A stretch of 60,000 nucleotides of DNA from Liolophura sinensis (taxonomy: Eukaryota > Mollusca > Polyplacophora > Chitonida > Chitonidae), in contig NC_088295.1 in NCBI RefSeq assembly GCF_032854445.1, positions 85,110,644 to 85,170,643 on the forward strand, given 5' to 3'. Each line of letters opens with the position of its first letter. The stretch's first letter is position 1. Made by a program: the position numbers and the translations under genes. Below the pieces are notes generated by a model that made no database searches, had not been told where the DNA came from, and was given only the letters and a program-made list of their open reading frames with translations. Positions 36,042 to 48,960 of the stretch are shown in pieces.

Positions 36042-38492
36042 TATCACACCAGCCAACTTTTTTCAAAATCAATAATTTTTGCACCACATAATGCTTACTA
36101 CCTCTAAACCTCACACATAAAGTTACAGCTTGATACATGCAAAAACTTTTGAGTAGGAGGAATTTAACTTGGGGTACCCCTATCTTGGAGATGTGTCTGT
36201 TTGTCCGACCTCAAGCACGAAGTTCAAAGCTCTGTAGTGCACATACCGTTCAAAATATCTTAACCAGGTCAAATGTTTTGGAAAGCTGGTATGTATATCT
36301 GCAAGAAAAATGAAAAAATTCCAATGACAAAGTATTTTACATTTTCCATTGACAAACATTTAGAAAATTATGGATTTTCAAGTAGATTTTCTTGTTTACA
36401 GCAGTGTTAAGAAAATACTTAAAAGCCAAAAGTGTCAAAATATATATCAAAAGACAGGTAATTTATCTGACAATTCACTTACAAAATATAGGACATACCT
36501 TTTAGCAACTTTGTGCAAAATTTGACTTAAAGTGATACAGGTGGGTAGCAAAGCGGAGTTTCAAAATTCCAGAAAAGTACATTTTGATCACCATCAAAGT
36601 AAACATATGCATCCAAATTGATATAGAAATGCTCATAGGCAGAGTTTCCATGGATAGGACTAAAGGAAAGACTAGTATCCCTTTTACATAGTGATTCACA
36701 TGATAAAATCCTTTAAAAGATCACCCACTACCCCCAACCCCCCCCCCCCCCACTACCCCCCTTTCCCGTCTCCCCCATGGTTGCCATTGGTTGGCTGGCT
36801 TACCTCAACTCACAGTGCAAAAGAATCCCACCACCTGTGTTGTTGCCTCAGACTAAATTAGTACTTTCCACATAACAAACACCAAAGTGTGACACTGGCA
36901 TCTACAAGAGATAAGTAGAGGGGAGAAATATGAATTTGCCACTTACAAAAATAAAGCCACACAGTACATGCACATTGGTCATTCAGACAGTCAGCAAGGC
37001 AACCCTCCCAAGACATGTTGAAGGGACCCAAGAAGAGGGGAAAAGCTATACTTTTTAACCTGTAACAACACAGAAATCCTCAAATAATCAGTGAGAAATT
37101 ACATCCGTAATCAGGTTCCACACTGGGTGTTCCTGGGTGGGCATGAGGAATGGACATTCAAACTGTCCGTACATATATGAGAAACCTGTGACGTTTCCCC
37201 GGTGGGGGGGGGGGGGAGCTGGAGGGGTATGTGTCACGGTGTAGTACCGGACCAATGACGGGGATTCTAGGTCGGCCAAGGGAGTGGAAGACTGCATCCG
37301 AATGGTCAGGCCTTTGAGGAAGCTGAACGGCTAGCAGACCCCACTCACCTAGGTAGATCCCAGTTCAATATATGCATAAACCAGGCAAAGTTCACTGACG
37401 CCATGTTTGGGAGACAAGATCTAAAGAGGGAAACCAAGACAAAAGCTCAATAGGTATTAAACTAGGATGTGAGAGCCATATGTAGCTGTCTAATTTCTAA
37501 CTTGTGTGTGAGGACATTGGAAACATAAAAAAAAATCCCAGTTGTCCAGGGAGGTGGATGCCACACTGGGCCAGATACTAAAACAAAAACTCCTTGAGAT
37601 GTCGCAGGAACAGCGTACTATGTTCTGGTGGAAAAACAGACACCTGGTGGGGCAGAGACTCATTTTCACAAGGGCAATATTCCAACAGATCACACTCACA
37701 TGTATGCTAGAAACTTGAAATTGATCATTTTTGTTCCAACGCCACACATACTGTGTGAGTGCACATGTAACTTGTCAGAGGAATGAATATACACATGCAA
37801 TGAAAACTACATGCCTACAGTGGTTTATTTTTAAGTTTAAAGAGGAAAATTTACCTTGTCCACTTCAAGTCTATGCCCAAAACAGCAGACAGTGTTCCAG
37901 CAGAGATGCCTGTTTTTAATGTTTTGTGACCTGCAGGATGATTTGAAGCACATTTACCTAGTGTGTGGTGGCACACATGGGAGGAACCTGACTTGGTTTG
38001 TAAATTAAATGCACACTGGCCCTCTCTACTACTCTAGCCAAGTAAATTAATCTGCTGATGTGTTTTTATCCACCTGTGTGAGGCTGGGCCCTTATATGTG
38101 ATGCAAGGCCTTATTGACCATCCTTAATCACACCACCCTATCTATCAGCCACATACTCCAATTTCACTCGCAGCACTCAAATTTTGCATTATTTATCAAA
38201 TGTCAGCCCCAAAAGAGACATTTTAAAAACCAGGAACAATGAAACATTGTCTGTGTTTGTTCCAGTCTGTTTATACTCCTGTACTACCCTTGACCACAGA
38301 GCGTTTTAGCCGATTTTTAGACAAAATGGATATGTGGGGAAAATATAGAATTAAAAAGCTTTAAAACTGCTCAATCAAGTTCCATGTCAATGCAAACCAC
38401 ATCGCAGATGTACCCACCAAATATTATCAGGCTGCTGCGAAATCTGAGCACACAGTGACATATTACATGTTTTGGCACAAGTGGACAGATCA
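36042..38492. other. interior of the composite element
   Basis: Non-coding. It has a long C run near 36738-36751 and a long G run near 37204-37216, about 460 bp apart and in opposite base sense. No integrase, transposase or reverse transcriptase fragment is recognised in any frame. Confidence 0.55.
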
Positions 38493-38945
38493 GGCCACAG
38501 ACCCCCATTAGTTTTCCATAAGCGACAATGTTAACGTTTAGCGCTGTAGCTCAGTCCCAAACATTCCGAGGCCAATAAGCTTTGGTGCATACCTGGCCCA
38601 GCCTGAGAGAAAGAAGCTGTAAAAATCTTGACATAGGTTGACCGTCAAAATCTGGACCTTTACATGCCGGCAGCTGGGAGGGGTGCCTAGCAACGCCAAG
38701 GGGACGTCACTCGCAGCCTCATCACCACCTGTCTCCTTGTGTCCTCTCGCCCAGAATTTCAAACTTTCACCATTAAAACTCATACCTGCCCAAAGCTTAG
38801 ACAATTTCCATCATTTTGATACCAAGCATGCACTTGTACACCAAAAACGGCAGGCTGGCAGCAAAAAAAGACTTTACACCCTAAAATACACAGAACTACA
38901 ATCGTCCCTACTGAAAAACGGAAGTTGTAATGGGGGTCTGTGTCC
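38493..38945. repeat. right 453-bp terminal direct repeat
   Basis: Same length and sequence as the left copy as far as I can read by eye. Followed directly by ATAT and then unrelated sequence. Confidence 0.9.
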
Positions 38946-39360
38946 ATATGACCTCCCCGACTGATAGCGGAAATGATTGCCTACCAAACTGCTCTGTTTA
39001 TCAAGGGAGGCTACTCACGAGTCGCTATCTCCCTGTGCATCTAATGGTTCTCTCAGATATCACGTTTTGTTATACAGCTACTCGCTTTTGTTAGTCTACA
39101 TAGTCCAGTAAATAAGCCAGGGTGGATTACTAGGGTAAACCGATCACATGGACTGATTCAGTGGTATATCAGATAGTCTAATTTTGACAGGATGAGAATA
39201 ATACCTGTCAAATTTCTCAAATCTGATCTCATATAATGTCTGACAATAAAACCCCAACGGTCCTGTAGAGCGTATTTCTTCCAACAAACAGAAACACATA
39301 TATTTCCAAATCATTGCTAGCAACATGAAAAAAGCTAATTGGTGTGACTCTTGTGCTTTA

Positions 39361-39399
39361 AAATTGCACATCGAAAATTTGAACATCGATGTGCAATTT
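39361..39399. repeat. perfect 14-bp inverted repeat (hairpin)
   Basis: AAATTGCACATCGA (39361-39374) and TCGATGTGCAATTT (39386-39399) pair without mismatch around an 11-base loop. ATTTGAAC is also repeated directly, in the loop and just after the right arm. The 39-nt foldback is too short for an animal microRNA precursor as it stands. Confidence 0.9.
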
Positions 39400-42300
39400 G
39401 AACCGTATAATGGTAATCAAAATGTGTTTTTATGGGAGGATGTTTTATGGCCTTAATAAAGACGTCTACAAGGAAACACTTAATGTCAAAATACATGTAT
39501 GAATGCTTTGGTTAATGCAAATATTTTATACATCATAACATTGTATACACCCAGAACTACTTTCTTACTGGTCATGATTTAAACTTAAGCGACAATTTTG
39601 TCATTACAAGAATGGTAATGTGCTTTCAAAGAATTGGTTATATTCACCATACAGGTTTTATAGGTTTTCTTTAAAATTACTGTTGAAGAGGAAAGCTTGC
39701 TGCACCTGTCGTAATGACACGAATGTTCTCTTGCATCCCGCTGTACAAGAGAAAACAAACAGCGCTCGTGAAGTATGGTCGGTCGATCGCAAGCTCACGT
39801 GGGGGAACCATTCACTGCTAAATTTGAAGAGCACTTATGTTTATTAAGAACCACTACTGCACATTCATCCATGTCGAGAACTGTCTGGCAAATAAAACCC
39901 CTTCTTTTACTCTTTTCTAGATGTCAAGAGGAGGGACATCTTTCTGCCTGTTCATGTCCCCGTGAACATGCTCGCACATTCTCCCGGCCAACTCATGCAG
40001 ACTGAGCCTTTGACATGGGACGGACCATCCGGGCAGGCCCAGCTATTGTACCTACCGGAGGTATACTGTGAATTGACCACTGTCGTCCAACAACTATAGA
40101 AATCAAACAACAGACAAAAATATACCGCCTTAAGATTTCAGTGAACTGACGAATTGCGAGCTGTGCGTATGGGCACAGTGACGCATCGCGCAGGTATTAT
40201 ACGGCGGGAGAGTCGGGTTCAGGTTTAGCCCGGCTCGCATGCAGCTGGGGGTGGGAGGGGGGGGGATACATTCCCATGTCATGGCCTGGCCGCGGGGCCT
40301 CCAAGCCTTGGAGATATGTAAAAGAAAAGTGTTTTGGGCGTAAAGTCTACGTGTTGACACTTGACGAAAGTTGAGTGTATCGCTTAGTGGGCCACGAGGG
40401 GCGGGGGTTGTGTTAAGACATACCGCAGAGTAAACGCCGCATTTTACACCTCAGGCCCGTTCATTAAATATGAAGGTATTACACAACGTCAGAAAACCCC
40501 GTGTCTGTTCATTAGAAGAAATAAAGTAGTGTTTGTAGGAGCAGGTCTTAAACAGGCGTCAGGGCATGGAATCCATTTCTGCTGTTTTATATGGCAAACA
40601 AATATTGCGTCACCACCTGAAACCAGTCATTAAATGTGAACTCCAAAAACGTTATACTGGCTTGGCATTTCTTTTTGTTATGGATCATGTTCATCCCTAT
40701 AGGAAAGTGTAATGATTATACCTTGTCGCAAGACACGGTATGGTGACATTTCACAAACTCAGCTTGTATATAGCAATGCGTCACACATAATGTGTATAGA
40801 AGACTCATTTTCTTACTAGGCCTACATGTGGCTTGTATGTGTTCAGGACAAATATTCCACGATGGCACTGGCAGTATTATGTAACAGAACTTTACGTGAG
40901 AACTGTGCGACAAAACCAAATCTATATTACTCATTCTTCATTTATCCGGTTATGATATGTTTACATTGAAACGCCTGACATGTTTACATCCTTTAACCAC
41001 AAAGTCCAAATATATTATGTCAATATGCCCCATTCTGTATTGCATATATATGGTAGTTTTGCCTGGATTTCAAACTTTATATTATTTACAAAGAAATTAA
41101 TCGATGTTGATAACTGCGAACTCCAAGAATAAAATTCTGAAACCAGTCAAGTATGTTTAAATAAGGAGTAGAAAGCTTCGATAATTTTCACCCCATATAT
41201 GCAAGCACGCATGCAGTGTTGTCAGATAATGATCATCCTCTTTTATTCAACGATTTGTTTTTTGGGGTTAAAAGCAATAAATGCATATGTTAAGTGGAAA
41301 ACATGGGAAATACACCTGTAAATGAACTCAGTTCGAGAACTCATTGAAATCATGTCCAGTCTGAAACTGACTATAGATGTCAGTGATGTGTTTCTTGTCC
41401 TTTGCTATGTTCTCTAATACAAATGGCCAAGCTATACATTGTACAATTGCCAGCTGGAGTGTTATTTATGTATTGTAAAATTTATTCTCGTCTGAAATGA
41501 ACATCAGTACATGTAAGTGCTGATTGTGATTGAGTGAACTTTCCAGGCGTAATATTTACACCGCTTTTATTGTATACACTGTACATATATAGTTATTATC
41601 CACGTGCTGTAACACATGCTACAAGCGACATAAAAGCTACACTAAAAATAATACAAGGAAGAGTTAGATAAATATACCCGAGTAATTTATCTCCGCATGA
41701 TGGTGAGCAATTATGCTCTTTTGTACTATAGTAGGCACTTTGTACATGGAATTTTAGTGACGTAGTATCATCTATAAGTAGAGCAAATTGGCCGGCTTTC
41801 CATCAAGCGATGTGTTTTCACACCATTTGAATGCCGATTTATCTACCGTCCAAGGTCTGACAGGCAAATGGCGTAATGGCGGAACAGATCCAGCATTGGA
41901 TCCGATCCTTCATTCAGACTTCGTGTGTAATTTACCTTGTAATGTTTCCAGACGCCACAACTTTCCGCTATCCGCTAGGCCTACGTAGGTTCTATAAGGA
42001 AAACATTCATTTTGTGCTATGACAGCCAGAATTGGTTTAAATTATTTGGCAATTTTGTTTTCTGAGTCACGGATAATTAACCCTTAATTATGTGTGGTTA
42101 TCTCAAAATTGGTCTTATCATTTTCACCCGATACTGGGCGAGCAGTCTCCGCATCTATGACCTTCAGAAGCAGGATATATGATGGGATAGAGCAATCAGC
42201 CAACCTACAACACGGCAGCTAATGTGCCACCGAGCGCACAACCACACCAAATATAGTGTGGCTTCAAGGACATCTAGTTTTGTTGACCTAACCCTGATCT

Positions 42301-42989
42301 CTCTGTAGATGGACGTGAGAACCCAAATCCTGGCGTTTTCTCCCAGCATTGAATCTGATATTTTATGTCCGTAAATATGCATCTACGCCTTTGATATTCC
42401 AATGTATAAACATATGAACTATAAGAACTATTTACCAGCTCTATGTTTTCAAATCAGCTTCCGGGAAAATAATTTTATAAATTCACCTCAACAGGAAAAA
42501 CATTTTATTAGACGATGTGTTGAAACAAAACATATCTTCCACGACTATTTATTCACTATACAGAAAGCAATGCAGTGCGTTGTAAACATCAAGAAAAGTA
42601 TCAGTTCCATCTTGTACAGAGAGTGAGGGGTTATTATATTACTACACGGCCGTGCCTGTGTCGATTTCAATCCGACTGAACAAAAAGTTCCCATATGTCG
42701 CGAGCGTCTATTCGGCATGAAAACAGGCCCAAATGTCTGTTGTGAATCATAGGTTTCCATTAGCGACGATTCTGAAATACAATGTAGCATAAAGGAAAAA
42801 CACTCAGTTCTTGTACATGGTCAATCAGACACGGACAGCAATAAATTCAATCCTGGCTTCAGGCAGCAATAGTAATTTCAGTCAAATTGTTGAATGACAA
42901 TACCGATCGCCTTAAAAGCCAGTTCAGCAGAGTTTTATAAAGTTGCCTTACAAATGCATGGATCGTACATATTATCCCTGGAGAAGTAT

Positions 42990-43390
42990 CGTCAACATAT
43001 GAGACTACTTCACGTTGTTCTAACTATATATACTCTACCATATGCATGGTAAAGAGATAATCGAAGCCCTGGTTATCAGCATGTCCAATCATGCCTTCAC
43101 TGAGGCTAATTTCTTCAAATTAGCCTCGGAGATTCCTCTGTTATTTATCAAAATAATAGGCTGTCTGGGCCTGGACAGAAAATGACACAATATTGCCTAC
43201 TGTGCCGGGGTATTACCGGGAGAATTTTACTCCTAATAACTACATTCTTCCAAAGATACAACAATTATTTCCTAAATTGACTTATTAAACCCTGCAGAAT
43301 CCAGCTAAAATATCTACAAATATCACAACTGTATTATTTTCTGGGAAATTAACTGGAGACTTGGAGAGGATAATTAATACAAGACTTGGA
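42990..43390. promoter_or_regulatory. candidate enhancer with GATA and homeodomain-type sites
   Basis: GATA-type sites occur at 43054-43059 (AGATAA), 43073-43078 (TTATCA) and 43145-43150 (TTATCA), around a perfect palindrome that contains CTAATTT and AAATTAG (43102-43127). The clustering within about 100 bp is notable. There is no coding potential. Function is inferred. Confidence 0.3.
43102..43127. repeat. perfect 11-bp inverted repeat with 4-base loop
   Basis: GAGGCTAATTT, loop CTTC, AAATTAGCCTC. Each arm holds a TAATT homeodomain core, placed head to head. Confidence 0.92.
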
Positions 43391-46237
43391 ACGTGCAGAG
43401 TGGTGTTGAATGGGTGAATGACAAAAAGGCAACAATTTAGCTGTTTAGAGCAGAAATAAACAACATACGTTGCTCAGAAATTGAACCCTATGTAAGTGCA
43501 TGGGTTTCTTATACTCCACACATATTTGAAACCGCTGTGATTGTCATTCTTGAGGAGAATATGAGCACGCGACCTGCAGAAATCGGGTGTAATTCGGCGA
43601 GTAAATTAGGGTCTGAGAGGACGTACAGTTACCGGCGTAATAACAGGACACGAAACACCAAATTGCTTAATGACTCGGGTTTTAACATTGTCAAAAGGTT
43701 ACGCAAATTTGACAATATTTTTTTCAAAATCGCCAAGACCTTAGTGTGAACAATCATTCGAACGGGAGCTGTTGGACTGTGCAGATCGTGGACTTAGTTT
43801 GTCTTAATTCTTACAACTTTAGATTGTTATCTGTGATCTTCTTGCTTCATGGAACCACTTACCTGTGAGAAGGCTGTCCCTAGCAAGCTCGTTACCTTTC
43901 CACCTGGAGGACCTGTCCTGGTGTCTCTTGTACTTCTTCCCCGCCCAAGTTATGTCTTACAAGAGGAAACTAAAATGTTTTACAGTATCATTTCAGATGT
44001 TGGATATTAGCCTACATGTGTCAAATGAAAGTAACAAGATGGAATATGTGACAGTCGCACACAGTGTATGGATTCCAAATGTCTGTAAATAATTTCGTTT
44101 TCTGTTCGGGATGTTATACTCACGTGACAAAGCGTTCGGGAAAAACTTGCTTCTGAGGATGGTCATGTTCTAATGGTATGTATGTCTATGCCAGACCATT
44201 ATTGCATATGAAGGATGTCAGCAATAAATTATCTTTATTGTTAATCTGATTTCTTATAGTGCTTTTCTGGTCGGGTCAGTAGGTCAAGTTCAGCTTTTAG
44301 GCTTTGTGTAAAAACTGACCACTGCTGTCAGATAACTAACGCTTCCATTTTGCTCATGTTAAAGCCCACAACTATTTGTATTATGGACACGATGCTGGGC
44401 TAGGCTAGTGCCCCCATGGCAGTCCGGCATGGAGCGCCCATATGGGTCCGTTCCCGGGTTTCATTCTGCATTAAGAGAGATTACGTGAAAATCTAACTGT
44501 TAGTTACCCGTTACCTAACAAAGACTGTCAACTGGGCTACAAAAGGAACGCCATGCAGGCTTGCACGTGTTTGTCGGCGCGAGACAAACTTCTGGTGACG
44601 TATGATGACGCCGATAAGACAATAATTGAATTTTCATTGTTCTTGTCTACCGCTGTGTAACTGATTTTGTTTCGTCTACAGCCACGTAAACAATACGACT
44701 TCTCCCATTTCGCCATAATTAGGGTATATACATCCCTGCTAGGCTATATCTTGGTCGCTTAGTTTGATAACAAACCCTTGTACAGGCTGAAGTAACATAG
44801 CTTTGTGGCGTGTCAAATGGCGCTTTACGACCTGCACGAACCGATCATAAGTTCACTAAACACACCGATTATCCGGGATGTAAAGAAAACTATATTTTCG
44901 TGATTTTAACACATATCTGGCCTGACTGATATGACGCAAACGTTTTCCAGGTTTAGTGCAGTTCAGAGTTTCCAGTCTTTTATCGAAGCCAGTAGAGAGT
45001 ATAATCTCTTGAATACAAAACGCACGGTAATAAATTAACCTGACAGGAATAATAATCCGTTTGTCCATCGATTCACTGTAGCCAACAAAGTGTCAAAGGG
45101 TTAGACTACAATGCCAGATATTTGTATCATTTTTACTACACTTGTTTTATGACTGATTAATAAATTCGTGGTTCATTTTGAATGTATACAATAGACATTA
45201 TACATTATCATGGCTCTAAAGAATGTGCAAATAGTCCCAGAATGATTACAAGCATGAAATATATATGAAATTACAATAGCAATGTCTGAAGTATATTAGG
45301 TAAACCTGTTTTACCAATGGCTAAAAGACTGGGAATAGGCTAAAAGTCTTTCAAAGTATTCTATACACCGCAAAAAGACAGAATGTTATCACAATAATAT
45401 TTTTTCACTCTTGGTTAAGCAGTAATATTGTTTTCACACTGCTGCAGTGAACGTCAAATTATTTAATCACCATTCTCTCCTTTCTTGGGATGCATATGGC
45501 AGATTGCATTATTAGGTGACATCGGAAGAAAACACCAAGACGAAAGAAAGAATTAAAATGTAGGAATTTTTTTTAATGATTTGTGTTTAATTTTCTTAAT
45601 TTTTTGAAATTGGCACTGCAGGTTTTATACACCTAAAGCCGAATATTCCATCATTTTATACCTTCATTCGTGGAGTGCTGTCTCTTATATATAGAACCAA
45701 TGCAATTAGACCAAAATAGAAAAATCAATGCATAATTGAAGAAGAATACATTATTTGTTGAAAAACTTGCTGATTTTTATTTAATGGAAGAGCGCAAAAC
45801 TAAGAAGGAGAAATTTTTTTAAAAAGCCTTTGATATGTGTTAATACATTTATTCAGACAGTTTGGTATTCGCGTTCTATTAATGTGTCTTTCATGAAGGT
45901 TATATTATAAGTATCTAAAATTACCGTCTTCAGAAATGAATTCTAAAAGAGTGATAACGACAAATTTATCATATAGAAAAGTTAACTATAAATGTTTATA
46001 TATTTCCTCTATTTTACATGCAGTATATAAATGCGCCTTGGTATAAAGCTCTTGATGTGTAATATTTTTTTATTATAATAATAAAAACAAAATTAAACGT
46101 TAGTGCAAACCGTTGACGATTAACCGACCAAGGTATCGAATTACCTGACACTGGCGTTTTCAAAAATCCGCATTCTTTATTAATTATGTGATGATGGGCA
46201 GTGGGCACGCCATGCCTGTTGATTTACTCCAGTATAC

Positions 46238-46320
46238 TTTCATGTACACAGAAGTCGGTCCCTAGCGACCACCTGATTGCCGGGCCAGGTGCTCTACACT
46301 CTCGTTATCTGTCTAATTGC
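46238..46320 (-). mobile_element. possible decayed tRNA-derived element
   Basis: On the minus strand GAGTGTAGAGCACCTGGCCC followed by GGCAATCAGGTGGTCGC resembles a tRNA-like D-arm to anticodon-arm region. The expected B box is badly altered, so it is not a working tRNA. Confidence 0.3.
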
Positions 46321-47079
46321 GGATATTAACCGCATTAGTGGTATCGTCCAATTATGTAATTATATATACGGAAATTAACTCTGTGGAATCGCCCAAATAG
46401 AAATTATACGTGACCATTTACCGAATACTATGGTTGCACTGAGCCGTTATTTTCCATTCACATGCATGCACCAGATGATAATTGCCCGCACACACCGGCA
46501 TGTTTACGATGGTATATAGGTGCAAATAACTAAGTACCCTTATGATATAGTGAAAGGGGGAGGAAGGACTCTAGGGGTTCCTATCAGAATCCCGAGCATT
46601 CTGCATTTCATATAAAGTTTGTGTTTACATACATTTTCAAACATTTCTTATAAATTTTAATAATCGTTTTAGAGTTTTTTGAATCCATAATTATTGCGAA
46701 AGATGTATGCTATTTAATAAAGGTATAATTTAATTAAACATTTTTGATGAACAATTTTCTTTACATCGAAAAAACTTACCTAAGATAAAAAACATACAGA
46801 ACCCAATTACCCTAAAAGTTATAGAAATTAGTTTATTTATGACTTGTCATGGCTTTAGAAATTCTTCTTTGACCATTTATAGAATGATAAACCTATAAAT
46901 GGGAACTTAATGAGTACATCGTTAAACAAAATTCAAATAAACAGATGAACTGTACAATGATAAAATATAACTTATCATAAATATCTCAACAAAATGTTAA
47001 TGCACTACATATGTCCATTCAAAGTCTGCATTTTATTCTGCAGGTTTTTCAATATAATTGTCTCACAGTAGGACAGGAG

Positions 47080-47260
47080 CAAGTTTATTGAAAATGGCCT
47101 TGTTTGTTTTTACGTTCGCTTCAGTGAAGAATTCTCACCTGCTGTCGCGGTAAGTACTCAGCCGTCTTCACACCGATCAACACCTGAGGGTGTCACCCTG
47201 GGACCGCCGTCTCCAGCAAGGACCACGCGCTGTCTGAACTTTATCCAAACAGAAACCGAT
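47080..47260. promoter_or_regulatory. candidate regulatory block with T-box-like half-sites
   Basis: TCACACC (47168-47174), AACACCT (about 47079 to 47085 of the following line, within ACACCTGAGGGTGT at 47180-47193) and GGTGTCACC lie within 30 bp in a GC-rich block. A GGTAAGTAC splice-donor-like sequence lies near 47149, so a non-coding exon is an alternative. Confidence 0.22.
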
Positions 47261-48767
47261 TAACCCGAAATAAATACAGATATTATCACATTACACTACA
47301 GAAGCTGTTAGTGTTTGTCAGCTTATTTTCCCGGCAAATCACCTGCTTGTCCCTAGGTAAATGGGTTGATCTCTGTCGACCTTGTTGTTTTTTGTCATCT
47401 GCATGCTATCGCCTGCCTTGTTATGTTAACTTGTTCTCTATAGGCTCTCTCTGGTCCACTATGAGTAGAAAAACAATTCATCTGTCTTAATAACCCACAT
47501 CCAGGTTAGGTAGTCATTTTTGCGAAGAGAGAATAGCTTGCATTGTTTGTTTAGAGACATTGATACGTGTATCTTTATAATAAAAATGGTTGTCGTTCGT
47601 ATTCCGAGCACAGACAATTTACAGGCCAGGTAAGGCGTCCTGGTCATGTAAACACAGAAATATCTACATTTTTGTAACGTTTCACTGTGTGGATAATCTC
47701 TTCCATTTGCCAATAAAGATGAAGCATTTTCACTTCGGTAAAGTCAGCTCAACTGTGTAGGAGGTGCATGGTTTGAGGTAATGATGGTGTTGAGGGTCGG
47801 GGGGGGGGGGGGTGAGGGGTTGCATAAATAAAATGTAATCGAGTGTTATATAAAATAAACAAATAAAACGTCCCCAACGTAAGAATCTTTTAATGCTCCC
47901 ATTATTTATAGCCAGATAAAAATATATTCATATTCTTGTATGAAATGAAATATGAAATATGAAGGTCTCATTTTCTGAACACGTTTACATATTTTATGCG
48001 CAAAAATATAGCAGTTTAGATAACATCATAGATGATGTAGACTGCTTTCATGTGCTATTCACTATTTTAATTTGCACGCATGTCTTAAATATTAGGCCCG
48101 AAATCTACCAATTGCTGTTTCCTGGAAGGAGTTTTTGTATTATTCTTATTATATGGTTTGGTTATTGTTCGTATCATACAACACGTAAATGGTTTGTGAA
48201 GGATATTCCGCCAAACGGCTATGGTTTACTCTTCGTTTTTACAATGAGTATAGTTCTCTTATAGGTAAATATGCAAGGACAGAATGTCCAGATTTTTTGT
48301 CAGGCTGTGCATTATAACTGTGGCTAAGATGCGCTTAACCAGGATGACGGGCGTGTGTATACATTGTGTTGAAGATGATCGCCTCGTTGGATGTACATGT
48401 CACCTGCATGGGGTACACAATTTTAATCTCATTTTATGGTAACAGCAACTTATTAACTGGCATGCGACATGATTTAAATACATTGGTAAAGTTTGCGCGC
48501 CTAAAACAATCCCCAATTTTTTCTTTAATCACAGCTACTGTTTATATATGACTCCTTCGTATAATTTGTTTCCGGAATATACTTTCTTTTGTCGTTTGTG
48601 TTGAAAGCTGTCGTGGAAATTCGTCTTGTCATTTGTTGACCTTGAGCGTTTATTATGGTTGACGACTGGTACACGAATGTCGGATGCGACGCCTAGAGAT
48701 ACCATAAAATGTAAACATGTAACATGTCAACCATAAAGATTTTTGTTGTGGTTCTGGAAAACGGTTG

Positions 48768-48960
48768 CTGTTGGTGGTATGTACAAATGCCGGAGTGATG
48801 CTTGTTTGTCAGGTTTTTCTGTTGGTGGTATGTACAAATGCCGGAGTGATGCTTGTTTGTCAGCTTTTGCTGTTGGTGGTATGTACAAATGCCGGAGTGA
48901 TGCTTGTTTGTCAGCTTTTGCTGTTGGTGGTATGTACAAATGCCGGAGTGATGCTTGTTT
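48768..48960. repeat. 51-bp minisatellite, about 3.8 copies
   Basis: Units beginning CTGTTGGTGGTATGTACAAA start at 48768, 48819, 48870 and 48921; the last is cut short. Copies are nearly identical, differing mainly in the GTCAGGTTTTTC versus GTCAGCTTTTGC junction. Repetitive open frames on both strands follow from the 17-codon period. Confidence 0.95.

Larger units (their letters stand above)
35589..38945. mobile_element. 3.36-kb composite element with identical 453-bp direct terminal repeats
   Basis: The 453-bp sequences at 35589-36041 and 38493-38945 are in the same orientation and I could find no difference between them, so the duplication is recent. ATAT stands directly outside the whole unit (35585-35588 and 38946-38949), while the inner borders do not match each other, which favours one insertion of the entire unit. 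Each repeat begins GGCCACAGACCCCCATTA and ends TAATGGGGGTCTGTGTCC, an inverted repeat with one mismatch in 18. The termini are not TG...CA, and no primer-binding site or polypurine tract is evident, so a standard LTR retrotransposon is not supported. The 2.45-kb interior has no coding capacity, so any mobility would be non-autonomous. Confidence 0.65.
38950..48767. other. intergenic, no gene recognised
   Basis: Nearly 10 kb with only chance reading frames. Distinct items inside it are listed separately: a 14-bp-stem hairpin (39361-39399), a homeodomain-site hairpin and block (42990-43390), a worn tRNA-like head (46238-46320), and a T-box-like block (47080-47260). A G homopolymer lies at about 47799-47812. 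Confidence 0.5.

Noticed and set aside
35634-36075. Identical 88-codon and near-identical 108/113-codon frames at 35.7 and 38.7 kb
   Set aside because: The conservation is explained by recent duplication of the 453-bp repeat. Both strands are open over the same bases and no domain is recognisable.
35589-38945. Standard LTR retrotransposon
   Set aside because: Ends are GG...CC rather than TG...CA, no primer-binding site or polypurine tract was seen, and the interior codes for nothing.
48768-48960. CRISPR-like array
   Set aside because: Units are contiguous with no variable spacers, in a eukaryotic context; it is a minisatellite.
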